Shown here: positions 1 to 10,387 of the stretch, one piece after another
How positions within the stretch are numbered: position 1 is the stretch's first letter
Layout of the letters: each line of letters opens with the position of its first letter
NCBI RefSeq assembly: GCF_000006405.1
Contig: NW_003206626.1
Span: 196,520-228,819 of the forward strand
Length of the DNA stretch: 32,300 bases
Direction of reading: 5' to 3'
From: Perkinsus marinus ATCC 50983
Lineage: Eukaryota; Perkinsozoa; Perkinsida; Perkinsidae
Program-made: the position numbers and the translations under genes
The notes under the pieces: generated by a model
What the model saw: the letters and a program-made list of their open reading frames with translations, nothing else
The model's database searches: none
Told to the model about the DNA's origin: nothing

Positions 1-713
1 GACCTAATCGTATACTCACGATTTCGATCAGCCCACTATGGCCAAGACATTCAACCATCTCAGACAGGCCCTCCACCTTGGTGCTTCCCTTCAGGCCCAT
101 CATCTCAGCCGCACCAGCGAAAGCCACTTCGATGGGGGTGCGGAAATTCTTGTCATAGGCCACCTCCTCAGAGTACTTCCCGATAGGCACGAACTTGAAC
201 ATGCTACCACCATTGTTATTGCACACCACGATCTTCACCGGGGGTATTCTGACCTCCCCGACCATACCCCCACCATTCAAGTAGTTGGCCAATCTGAGAG
301 CAAAGCTTCGCCCCAGTTGTACCAGTTTGACAAGCGCCTACTGGACAACCGAATTGAGGTCGTGAATGGCCGCAACATCTCCAATAAGGAGATTTGTCGA
401 GAGCCCACACCCTACAGCGTATCCTATGGTCGTGCCTGAAGGATACGAATATGGCCCATCATTCAAACTGCCAATCTTACTGATAGTTCCGTCAATACCA
501 CTCACTCCCCTACTGCAGGAAGATCGGGGTATATTGGTCCTTAGAGGGCACTGACCAATAGCAACGTCTAGATCACCGCTCGATACCACGCTGGTACTTA
601 CGAAGGTATCAAAGTTACGGCAGCTCATACTGCTACTTATGACTACACATTCCTTTTGGCTCGATGCGAAGGTAGCCAATGCTCGACTGATATTTGGTTC
701 CGTACCTACACAG

Positions 714-762
<49 letters not shown>

Positions 763-3700
763 GTCGGCTTGCCACAGCATACTCAGAGTTATACATGCAC
801 CTCAGACCCCACCCGATCGAATACTCCTCACACACACTATTGACGACACATAACACTCCTCCGGCGACACTTACACTCATCCCCAAGCTCAGCGTGTACC
901 CTCTCCTCAATTCGGCCGCTGATAGCATGTACACGATCTCTCAGGAGACGATTGGACGTGAGAGCCTATAGCGATGATAAAACGATGCAGTTAGTGCGGC
1001 AGGCACGTACTTCTGTAGTGACGTTCAGGGCATCGACCATCCTAGCAAACTCTGCGCAGGTAGCATCTACTACAATGGTACCTGGTATAACCAATAATGT
1101 GGCTCATATAACCTAGTCAGTTATACACCACTAACAAAGGATGTACATGGGAATATTATGGCGGAGAGGGAGACATCAGATCATACCACACCTCCCACAC
1201 TTCAAGAAGCACCGATGGCGATAGACCCAGAAGCCACTCACTGTTCCAGTCAACATCATGTCTTCTCGTGGGTACATCCATTACTCTAATATGCTCTTTA
1301 ACCTGATGACAATGGTCCTACCAGCAGCTGCAGGAGCAGTAAAGACCTACTGGTCCCATCTTAGATGACATCCAACCCTGAACTTGTTTCGAAATCAATG
1401 CTCCTCCCATACGGATGATCGTTGGACGACTGAGCTCCAGCATATCCACCACTGCTTGTGAGGACAGACACAGACTTGGCAAGCACTCTCTACGACAACC
1501 TGCAGTACAGCAAGGGACATCACGACCCGAGACCCGCGCGACCACCCAGCTTAGGTTTGAGGGAGGTGAGGGAGACAGTTCAACAACAAGCTGGAGCCAG
1601 GGGATATTGATTTTTTAAATTGGCGTTAATACCACACCACCGTGAACAGTCCGATTGAGGCCCGTCCTCCTCACTACCACTAAAGACATCGGCTAAGACA
1701 AGGCAGTCCAGCTGCTCGGCTATGGTGTCCACAGCTACAGCCTCCATAGGAGATGACAGTGCACCCACAACCACAACTACTGCTCTCGAACCTGACCGCT
1801 CAACCTCGTATCACCACTCAGCTCGGGCATAACCCCACATATGAGCTCCTTCACTCTATCTTCATCAATGCTCCGTCTAGGTGGCCGAGCAGTCCTTGTG
1901 AGAGGCTCCCTAGACCGCATTTGCCAACGTGTAAATCGGGAGTCTTCCGGAACATGGAAGGCACTCATTTCCTCATATTGTCCTCCTCGAACCTATGCTC
2001 GACATCACCGTGCAAACCACAGCAGGCCACCTACCGGTCCCCCCTCAGGCGCTAGATTCTCTCGGAACTGCATATTCAGGTGCACCTGAACATAACATAT
2101 GATGACTACGATGGATGAAGGATCGGCCTTCCTACCACGCCCTGTTGGCCCAAGCATTGGGCAACAGCATAGTCAGTGTCACTAAGGAGATACCGCACCG
2201 GCGCCGACTCGCATGGTGGGGCCACATCACGGGTCCACACTGCGTAGGGCTTGAAGATATCCGTCTGGTTCATCGTCTGATTACTCCTGGATAACAACAC
2301 CGTCACGCGCCACGAAATTCTCCTCCCAAACGCACCCTGTATCCCGCAGTTCAGCCGGCCTATCTGCCGTCAGTAACAGCATAGGGACATGAGACTCCTG
2401 GGCCTCCGTAATGGCCGGAAGCAGATTCGCAACAGCCGAACCTGACCGTGACCAACTCCTAGGAAGTAGGCAATGCCCACACCCTACCACTAGTAACAAT
2501 GACTGGAGCCGGCAGGCCTGTGGCCTTGGCATAACCAAGAGCATAAAAGGCTGCACCGCGCTCATCAGTGTGGACCTACGAGAATATCACAAAAAAAACT
2601 TCGCTCCGCTAGGCCTTCTTCCCTCCAACGTACCACATGCGTGGTTTGAGGATGTTTAGTGACAGCTATGGTCAATGGGGTGGATCGACTACCCGGACAC
2701 ACGACCTGAGCGAAATCAAGCAACTTGCGCATGCGTGCAGATTCCCAGCAACTCACAAAATGTTTTATGCCGAGGCGAACAAGTTCATCCACGAAAACAG
2801 CGCACCAGAAAGTATTGAAATTAGGGAACTCGGAAGGGTCATTTAAGGCTGGTCTTACACCTGATGCAAAATGACAAAACATGAAATGCTTCGCTCCGCC
2901 AACTACTCCCCTACCATCGGACAACGTCCCAACAAACTGTCGCATCTTCAGACGTATCTCATTCCACTCATCTTCAGGTACCGAACCCTCAATGAGCCCA
3001 GCACCAGCCATCACATGTACCTACATCGCCACCACGCTCTCTACGCTCACTATATCGATGGTGAATGCATATTGAGTATATTATTAGATTGCAGTGACAC
3101 GACTAGTGATAGGTGCCGATCAAGTCTTAACATGTTGTAAGTGTATCCAGGCTCAAGCGACAACCGCCCATGCATGTGTCGTCCCTCCCTCTACCTTCGA
3201 CCCATGACGGCGTTCGACCAGGGCACTTCTTAGCGATACCGCCAGCTCTCCTCCATTGGACGATACCACACCACAGGGAGCAGCAAAGAAGCCTGCACGC
3301 ATGCACAAGTGACATAACTTCTCACACCAGCCGACCACACCTCGATCGAAAGGCTCTCTCGCTCTGATAAACGTCATGGCGTCCTTCAGCGGCTTTCCGC
3401 CCACCGCAGGCGTTGGATGCAAGTCCCGTACCAGCCACTCTACCACACCATGCCCACTTCGTAAGGAGGCTATCTCATCACCTGACGTCATCATTCTACC
3501 ACACAAAGCCCGCAAGCCAGAGGGAATTATCTATTGGAGTACAGCCAAGCAACGACCTCCAAAGCTCTCATTGCTGCTACATCATATTCATGACAATTCC
3601 GTATGGCCATAAATAGTAAGACACCACTTCAAGGGTGACACGAACCACTCTCTAGATTGTTGCTACTCATTAGATCTAGGGCTCAAATGCTTTCACAGCA

Positions 3701-6221
3701 ATAAGCCACTTTATACACTATCTATACTCAGTGGAATTTCACCCGAGTTATGAGAAACACTAGTGAGAAACATATTTCACGACTGCTACGTAGCGCTAAT
3801 ATCTTGTTTTTCACCGAGTAATACGCCACATCACGTAAAACGAGTGAAACTCCAGTACACAGGATATTAGACTGCTCATCCCCAACACTATCCACCCCTG
3901 CCGATCATCATCCTACTCACCATTCGTCCCATCCTCAATGTCTGGCAAGTCCACTGTAGCCTCTAGCATCTGCTTACAATGGACCAACTCCTTCAATCTC
4001 AATAGATCCACTCTACTAACGCGGACCTATCAACAGACATTCTTCTACTATTCGACGAGACACTCCGACTTCCTACATTATGAGCTCTCCTGGACAGTAT
4101 CCCCCGAATATACTTCGTCACAGTACTATGCTCGGTGGAGCGCTTGATGTCAGCCTAAACGGTCCGCAAACATGAGCAACGTTTATCTTGCTGAACAGAA
4201 TCTGACCTCCTCGTTATTAGTGATCTCCGAGGGTTTCCACGTGCCAGCAACAGCCTCTGTCTCCACATGACCACCCTCCACACGGCACAGCCTCTCTGGT
4301 GTGATACATACAAATGCACTTTCGCCATGCGGTGGTTCGATGTAGATGGTCTGAAAGCAGCAGAGGTAAGACCCTACATCACCAAACGTAGGACCGGATG
4401 AACCCAGCCCTGACCAAGTTTGTCGATCACACACCGACCCTCCCGAAACAGAGATGAAAGAAACCATACCAATTCCAACGACTAGATACACTCCTGGTTA
4501 GCAACGTACAAAGTTAGCAATGTAGAGCCCGGCACGTGAAATGGTGATGTAACGCTGTTTTATCAATACACTCACTAGCCAAACTTTGACAAACCCGATA
4601 GCTCTGGAATCCAGGAACTATCCAGGAAGTCTACGAACCCGACCTTTTCCAAAACTTACATAGCGCTTTGTATCTGGTACGGCCTCCACAACGGTGATAA
4701 GCCAATCTATGGGGTCCATTGGATAAGCGCCATCTTCAAAACTCAAGGTGGATCGAAGGGAGATGACCTGAATAGAGGTAAGGGGGGAGGAGGAGGACGA
4801 CGAAAGGGCATGCTACACGCACTCACCACTTTGTCAAGGGAACCATTGCGGAATTTGGAAATTGCAGTATTAACGGTGTTACTATACCTAACAGATAGAT
4901 TAGCGTAACAGGTTTGCGGCAGCTCTCTAGTCACGCAACCTATCAGACCCGGGTTCGAATCCCAAGAGCATTACTCTTCAAGTGTATTGGCTGATACTAT
5001 ATCTGACGCCAGCGGAGGTAATGGGGCCGGCCCACTGGTGAGGTCACTGAGCCTGCATGGCCACTTGAAGGATGCTATCGTTGATAGGGCTGAATCCAAT
5101 TAGCAACATGTGATGCCACATCGAATGTACAGGTGGCACTATAGCTGAACAGGTCTATTCCCCAGTACCATGATCAGCCTCCCCCATGAGTAGCTTCCCA
5201 GTAGCGTTGTCATATAGCATGTTGGCTGCTACCGTATACGTAGCCTTTGGATATACACCCGACGAGGCTATCTCGAGTCGAGGCAAGACCCAATATCTAA
5301 TACATCACTATACACATGCTTACCATTACACCTTACTCTTGCGAAGGGTCATGGAAGAAATCACGCCACTCGGCACCGATAGCCCTGTCCTCATCGAAAC
5401 GACGTCCTGAAGGTTGAATACAGTAGGCCGGGTCGTTGCAAAAAACCTCAGATCAGATGAACTAATGTCGAAGCCAGATCGACCATCATTATGAAAACGA
5501 GATTATAAGACATCGAGAAATGGCGCTCTATAAAATATTGAGCCTGCAGGAGTTTATATCGTAACTGTAATTTCGATAGACTGATATAAATTTGGCTCTC
5601 TCGAGATACCACAGCTACTCAAACCTCGAAACCCGATGAGGACTAAGGACGAGTCTCCCATGACGAACCTCCAATGTAGCGGACTTTATCGTCTGTACCA
5701 CTCAGCAGCATAGCACTCAGTGAAGAGGCTATATGGGCCTGACCCCAGCCACCTAGGGCATACGATCCGTCGCGCGCCACGAATAGGGAACCTGAGTGCA
5801 GCGGACAAGTGGACGAGGGCCGGTGGGAGGAAGCTTACGTGACTCCCTTCCAAAGCCTTGAAACCTGAGGAGTCTCAAGAAATACTTCGGGAGATGGTCG
5901 GCACTTTCCACATGTAAAACAGTGGGACATTCGATTCGGAGTACTCGTACTGAACACATCCTCTTGGCATCAACCAGGGCAACCTATATCCTACTAGAAT
6001 GGTCTTCTGATGTGTTCGGTACAGAGGCTTGGCCATAGTGCGATATCGCATCCATAACATGTAGACAGGCGACCTGTGTAGACGAACTACGTCCGCAACT
6101 GAACCGTGTGGTAGCTTACTTCTGGAGATGGGCAGAAGGGAAGCGTGAGATGAGACTCGGCAACATCCGAGGCATTGGAAGTCATTGGAGTGGTAAAACA
6201 GTCCGATTGATAATAGGGCAT
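1..6221 (-). CDS. PHYLLO-like MenF-MenD fusion (isochorismate synthase + SEPHCHC synthase), 3' end off the window
   Basis: Multi-exon minus-strand gene. Its joined exons read first as a complete isochorismate synthase and then, in the same open frame, as a complete MenD. Together they convert chorismate to isochorismate and then, with 2-oxoglutarate and thiamine diphosphate, to SEPHCHC, the first committed steps of menaquinone/phylloquinone synthesis. Start: ATG at 6221 (second ATG 6185, same frame), just after a possible trans-splice acceptor ending at 6231. About 21 introns were placed by phase, e.g. 4659-4351, 4206-4155, 4076-4027, 3920-3482, 3340-3293, 3194-3021, 2914-2861, 2756-2706, 2633-2576, 2487-2442, 2335-2287, 2135-2086, 1677-1500, 1350-1303, 1241-1082, 874-706, 480-436, 341-294. 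The last visible exon ends at 20 with donor GTGAGT. MenF-MenD is the module order of plant PHYLLO, so MenC and MenH modules may lie to the left. No obvious bipartite plastid leader is seen. The boundary near 4936-5145 is least certain. Confidence 0.9.
714..762. repeat. (CTA)16 microsatellite
   Basis: Perfect trinucleotide run. It gives long runs of Thr or Leu on the plus strand and of Ser on the minus strand. In the phase-consistent model it sits inside the 169-nt MenD intron 874-706 (donor GTAAGT, acceptor CTGTGTAG), so it is probably not translated. Confidence 0.97.
2599..2608 (-). other. CGGAGCGAAG motif in MenD intron
   Basis: Sense-orientation copy inside the 58-nt intron 2633-2576, 23 nt upstream of the acceptor, followed by a T run. 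Confidence 0.85.
2889..2898 (-). other. CGGAGCGAAG motif in MenF/MenD linker intron
   Basis: Sense-orientation copy inside the 54-nt intron 2914-2861, 28 nt upstream of the acceptor. Here the match extends to GGCGGAGCGAAGC. Confidence 0.85.
4900..4965 (+). other. tRNA-like box B, possible SINE or tRNA relic
   Basis: GGTTCGAATCC at 4952-4962 matches the pol III box B / T-loop consensus. No good acceptor stem or box A could be paired with it, so it is at most a decayed tRNA-derived element. It lies antisense inside a MenF intron. Confidence 0.3.
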
Positions 6222-6643
6222 TCTATCAACCTGCGTAGATAAACCTAGTACTCTTATAGTCGGTCCTCGTTATACGTTCAATCCCCCAGCCGGGGATCGA
6301 ACTCGGGACCTCGAACGTACGTCGGCGCAAGAATGTCGCGCACGCCCACATATTGGAAGGTTGCATTGCCATGGAGTGGTTCACTATCTCATCACACTAT
6401 GTGTCACAACTGGTCTCCTTGATAGGTGTATGAGCCGTATCCTCTTACAGTGACCTCACCCTAGAGTGTCGTGTATTGATGTAAATCACTGGTTTCATCT
6501 GGCTAGACTAGGGGGACCGTCAAGCATGGGAGGGAGATGCTTGCATCACAAACTCTTTTAATTCGTACTGGCAAACTTTTGGTGGGCTCCATCGTTCTGG
6601 GGTAGGGATCGATTGGCTTCAGTACGTTCCCAGTTAACAAGCC
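6222..6643. other. Divergent intergenic region between the MenF-MenD and acyl-CoA synthetase genes
   Basis: A 422-bp spacer shared by two divergently transcribed genes. It holds a tRNA-like element on the minus strand and, at each edge, a pyrimidine-rich AG (6231 on minus; 6622 and 6633 on plus) that could receive a spliced leader. I see no coding exon or TATA box. Confidence 0.6.
6275..6345 (-). other. tRNA-derived SINE-like element
   Basis: The minus strand carries GTTCGATCC (6302-6294) flanked by near-complementary CCGAG and CCCGG, a plausible T arm. A GC-rich stretch near 6330-6345 could be a decayed D arm. No complete cloverleaf was found. Confidence 0.35.
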
Positions 6644-9600
6644 ATGATCGGGGAACTCGTGAAAGGCCTGGACTACCTCACTTGGGCAGTTCCCGCTGGT
6701 GGACCGATCCGCTCAGCATTCGGTCCGGTCGACCCATCAACGATGTTGAATTCAGAACCGAGTCCGTATCCTGATCCGGACAACACGGTAAGCGATCTAT
6801 CGGGAGGTCCTTGGTTCTATCCCGGCATATTGTGTTTTCCAATCAGGAAGCTCCAGCGAGGTGTCGTACTGGCCAGTCGGCTCGTGTCGAGGGGTTGCCT
6901 TGGGCACCATCTGTACGAACTCTCCACGACGTCTTCGCTCATGCCGTGAAAAGGTGATGACCTCTCCCGCTTCCTCCAATAAACCCATCATATGTCTTCC
7001 TCAGTCATCCCAACTCCAAGTGTCAAGGCACTCGAGAGCTCCTCCGTTTCGTGGACATGGGGCAGCCGCTACCTGGCAAGGAGTTCGGCAAGACCACATG
7101 GCGTAGGCCTCTCTCGGCCATCTCCCTGAGGGGCCTTCCTGAGATTAGGTACCTACCGCCAGGTGAACAGGCGCGTCTTCGCCTTTGGGGCGGGTCTGCG
7201 TGGTATTGGTAACAACCCTCAGCCTCACTACGTTGCCGATGTGGACTCCTTGGTGAGACCTATGACTGCTCCGATAGGCTTGATCACTCCTTCTTAGACC
7301 GGCGCCATATCTCTGGTCATCTTCGAGGACACCTGTGCAGAGTGGATCACCGCGGCTCTAGGAGCCTGGTCTCAGAATATGATCGTCACTACTATATACG
7401 GTAAGGTGGTGGTGGCACCATGAGCAGCATGATACCAGCGGACTTGGTCAGGTACACTAGGACCAGATGCTGTGGCACAGGCCTTCACAGAGGGCCAAGG
7501 GACTACTCTATTGTGTAACAGGAAGAACGTGAGGATCCACACTGTGCTTGGCGGAGGCGGACATTGTGGACCTGACAGGTGGCTGGGGTCGTGGCAGCTC
7601 GAGAGGACATGCCATCGTTGAGACACATCATCTACACCGATGAAGGAGTTGATGCTAAGGAGAGGATGAGACCCATACAGTTGGCTGGTGGGTTCTGGGC
7701 CTATTCTGTATCTTGTGTAGGGACCCTGGTAGATACCCATGGTATCGAGGTCATCAGATTCGAAGATCTGCTTCGACGAGGTCAAAGCTTGGTGAAGGAC
7801 TACCCTCCAGTGTTGCCTCGGAAGGACAGTATTGCTACTATCATGTATACGTCAGGTACGGCATTAGTGACAATGATGGGACTCATCGATCGCTACAGGT
7901 ACCACTGGCCACCCTAAGGGTGTCGTCATAAGACATAGCCACGCAGTAGCGTGTATTCGATCGGTACTGCCCCTTGTGCTGGAGCGTCTACCTTCAAACT
8001 TCACCCATGTCGCGTAAGGTCCTTCCCTAAGGGGAGTTACTTGATCATTGTTGAGGCTAGGTACCTGCCGTTAGCCCACATATTTGAGTTGGCCGTCCAC
8101 ATTGGGTGCCTCAGCTGTGGTGCTAGCATCGGCTATGCAGACCCAAGTAAGCAAGGCCGACACAGAGTCAGAACACGACGCTGTGCCTTACCCTACTGTA
8201 GAGAGCCTAACGTCCACTCTAAGCAAGCCTTGTGGAGCTCTGGAGGAATACAAACCTCATCTGTTCATCGGTGTGCCTAAGATCTTCGACGTCATCATGA
8301 AGGGAGCTATCGCGAAGATAGCGCTGGAGCCACGTAAGGCCGACCTCTCTTACTGTTGGGTAGGTATTACTTGTTCAGCTCTCAAAAGAAGCCTCATTAA
8401 TGCCGCTTTCGAGTCCAAGGCAAAAGCTATTGAGAGTAGCATGCTCGTGTTGTTATAATCACTAGAGTGGAGGGGTCCTTTTTAGATGGTCGATTCACTC
8501 CTATTTTCGACCGTCTTGTTTTCTCCAAGTTCGGAGCCCTTCTAGGTGGTCAAGTAAGGTGAGGCTCCATGGTGTACTATAGAAGTGTGTGTCACGCCGC
8601 ACTGCATAGGATATGCGTATCTGGTGGAGGCCCTCTGTCGGGAGATGTCCAGAGATGGGTCAGGACGGCTTTTGGGTGTCGGGTCATACAAGGCTATGGT
8701 CTGACGGAGACTAATGCGGGTGCTACTATACAATTGTAAGGACATATATAGAGTGCGTCAATGATCCCCCTTCCTACAGAATAGACGATCTTCGGACGGG
8801 CGTGGTAGGGCCGCCAATCCCGGGTGTTGAGATAAAGCTACGGTCATGTCTCGATGCTAAGGGAGAACCTGAGATCTTGGATCGCCATGGCAAGCCCTAT
8901 CTGTCGAAGGACAGTCGAGCGGCTAACGGCAAGCGAGTCCTTGGTATGGCTGATGCTCTACTACAGTATGATATATATGTCCTCTACTAGGTCGGGGTGA
9001 GGTCCTCATACGTGGACCATGCGTGACGAGTGGTTACTATAAACTGCCAGACAAGACTAAGGAAGCGTAAGAGGCATAATATGTAGCGGAGCGAAGCTCA
9101 TGGAGTGCAGGTTTAAGCCTGATGGATGGTTCTATTCTGGGGATGTTGGACAGTTCTTGGAGGACGGTAGCCTCCAACTGATCGATAGAGTAAAGAACTT
9201 GGTGAAGCTACGGGGTGGCGAGTGAGTACCATAGACGTCCTCGGGGCATGGCCCTTCTATGGGGCGTGTCATAACGTAGGTATATCGCCTTGGAGAACAT
9301 GGAGTTGGTCTACAGCAGCTCGGCCTTTGTGGATGCCGTTAATGGTGGCATCATGTGCTACGGTGATGGTAAGTGTCGCTATAGACACTCCTCTCGTGCC
9401 TCTATGGTGATGTATTCAGGCACCCTGGACAGGCCAGTAGCCATGGTGCAGGTGAATAGGGACAACCTTGAGAAGTGGGCCAACACTAATAACATCCAAT
9501 ACAGCACTTATGAGGAGCTGTTGAGAAAACCTGAGGCCAACAAAGCGGTGAGGAACCTCAACTAGGAGGTGTTGGAATTGAGATGATTCAGGTTTTGGAA

Positions 9601-9944
9601 TCGCTGAGAAAGTGTTGGAAAGTTGGTAAGCTGTCTCCTCTCGAACAACTCTGTGCTATAGTGTTGCTCAGTGATCCATGGACGCCCGAGAACAAGTAAG
9701 ATACCATTCGTTTCTATGGAAGTCACTGCCTCGTCATCAGATGCCTGACTGCGACTAATAAGCTTTCGCGCCATGGTATTGCTGCTAAACACGAGGAGGT
9801 GTTAGAGAACTTGAAGGCACTCGGACGAGAGTAAGTCGGAGAATTTCGGGACGATTTTGGAGTAGTTGCGGCTGTTTGTTCAGTCCCTCGATGCCGATGT
9901 CGATACCCACGACCTCCACATCATTTTCGAGGGCCAAGTTATGA
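6644..9944 (+). CDS. Long-chain acyl-CoA synthetase (ANL superfamily)
   Basis: Activates fatty acids to acyl-CoA via acyl-adenylate. The joined exons give an ordinary-length ACSL. Blocks: [18 protein letters not shown] (near 7080-7190), [12 protein letters not shown] (near 7315), [20 protein letters not shown] (near 7430-7490), the P-loop [12 protein letters not shown] (split by an intron at 7858-7900), [52 protein letters not shown], the AMP motif [34 protein letters not shown] and [20 protein letters not shown]. All catalytic motifs are intact. Start: ATG 6644 after a probable splice acceptor ending at 6633. The spliced frame ends at TGA 9942-9944; without the last splice it stops at 9832-9834. 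The class is ACSL rather than the o-succinylbenzoate ligase MenE. It is divergent from the quinone gene across 422 bp. Confidence 0.93.
9067..9110 (+). other. 44-nt intron carrying CGGAGCGAAG
   Basis: Donor GTAAGA and acceptor GTGCAG join ...KEA to FKPDGW in the ACSL gene. The motif is at 9087-9096, in sense, 14 nt from the acceptor. This is the plus-strand copy and confirms that orientation follows the host gene. Confidence 0.9.
9831..9883 (+). other. Terminal ACSL intron that decides a PTS1-type C-terminus
   Basis: A perfect GTAAGT donor overlaps the in-frame TAA at 9832-9834, and a pyrimidine-rich GCTGTTTGTTCAG acceptor ends at 9883. Spliced, the frame adds 20 codons and ends SRAKL then TGA. 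AKL fits the peroxisomal targeting consensus [SAC]-[KRH]-[LM]. Retained, the protein ends LGRE. Confidence 0.7.
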
Positions 9945-10387
9945 GTTCGTCCAGGGTGGTGGAGGTATTTTAGGGTTGTCGTTTCTTAGCAGATTTGCTT
10001 TCTTTAATGTTCGTGGTATTTTTATCAAGCCTGGTATTGCTGTTGCGCTATCTAGTCTCCTGCGGTCCGAAAAGACACTGCACGTAAGTATACGAGTGTG
10101 GCATCGTATGTGCTGGAGAGGATAGTGCAACGGGGCTCCTGTGTTGGTCTGGTGGTACTGCGCTGATAAAATTGCTGTAGTTTATAAACGCATCGGTTTG
10201 TAGTACCCACTGTGTACTGCAGTGAGTTGTGGCGTAGCTGCTTTAATGGTCGGCTACATCATATGGAATTCACCACGTACAGGGCACAGAATTCGGGACG
10301 TTGTATCACTTCTGCTCGAGGGTCATCACACTGGAAGCTGAGTAGCAGGGTTCAACCTTGATTCCAGTTATCTCGTTTCGGAGGACA
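9945..10387. other. Intergenic region
   Basis: Between the ACSL stop and the next gene. No convincing exon on either strand. A CCAG at 10364-10367 lies 20 nt before the next ATG and could be a trans-splice acceptor. Confidence 0.5.

Larger units (their letters stand above)
1..2860 (-). other. MenD (SEPHCHC synthase) module
   Basis: C-terminal part of the visible fusion. Blocks: [13 protein letters not shown] + [12 protein letters not shown] (split by 2756-2706), [19 protein letters not shown] (2575-2500), [14 protein letters not shown] and [13 protein letters not shown] (2441-2336), [17 protein letters not shown] (from 2286), [11 protein letters not shown] (from 2085), [15 protein letters not shown] (near 1420), [14 protein letters not shown] (near 1270), [13 protein letters not shown] (near 630), [11 protein letters not shown] (near 490), [11 protein letters not shown] (near 375) and [15 protein letters not shown] (240-195). 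GD...NNN is the thiamine-diphosphate motif. The module is complete except for the last few residues, which follow the intron at 19. Confidence 0.9.
2862..6221 (-). other. MenF (isochorismate synthase) module
   Basis: N-terminal half of the fusion. Recognisable blocks in order: [16 protein letters not shown] (exon near 5800), [16 protein letters not shown] (5411-5337), WVLPRLEI (near 5290), [12 protein letters not shown] (near 4850), [18 protein letters not shown] (near 4290), [13 protein letters not shown] (near 4120), [12 protein letters not shown] (near 3430), [13 protein letters not shown] (split at 3340-3293) and GAGLIEGS...EW (near 2990). The HPTPAVGG and GAGLIEGS blocks are chorismate-binding signatures of this family, and I see no lost block. 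A salicylate or anthranilate synthase is less likely because MenD follows in frame. Confidence 0.88.

Noticed and set aside
341..350. In-frame TAG inside MenD after HDLNSVVQ, suggesting readthrough
   Set aside because: A 48-nt GT-AG intron (341-294) removes the TAG and restores the frame to LANYLNGGG exactly.
338..971. Proteins with 16-residue Ser, Thr or Leu runs
   Set aside because: They are readings of the (CTA)16 microsatellite; the real MenD exons splice around it (874-706).
4900..4965. Functional tRNA gene
   Set aside because: Only a box B-like word is convincing; acceptor and D stems do not pair.
6644..9944. MenE (o-succinylbenzoate-CoA ligase) next to the MenF-MenD gene
   Set aside because: The block [20 protein letters not shown] and the long linker after the P-loop are those of long-chain acyl-CoA synthetases, not of the shorter MenE.
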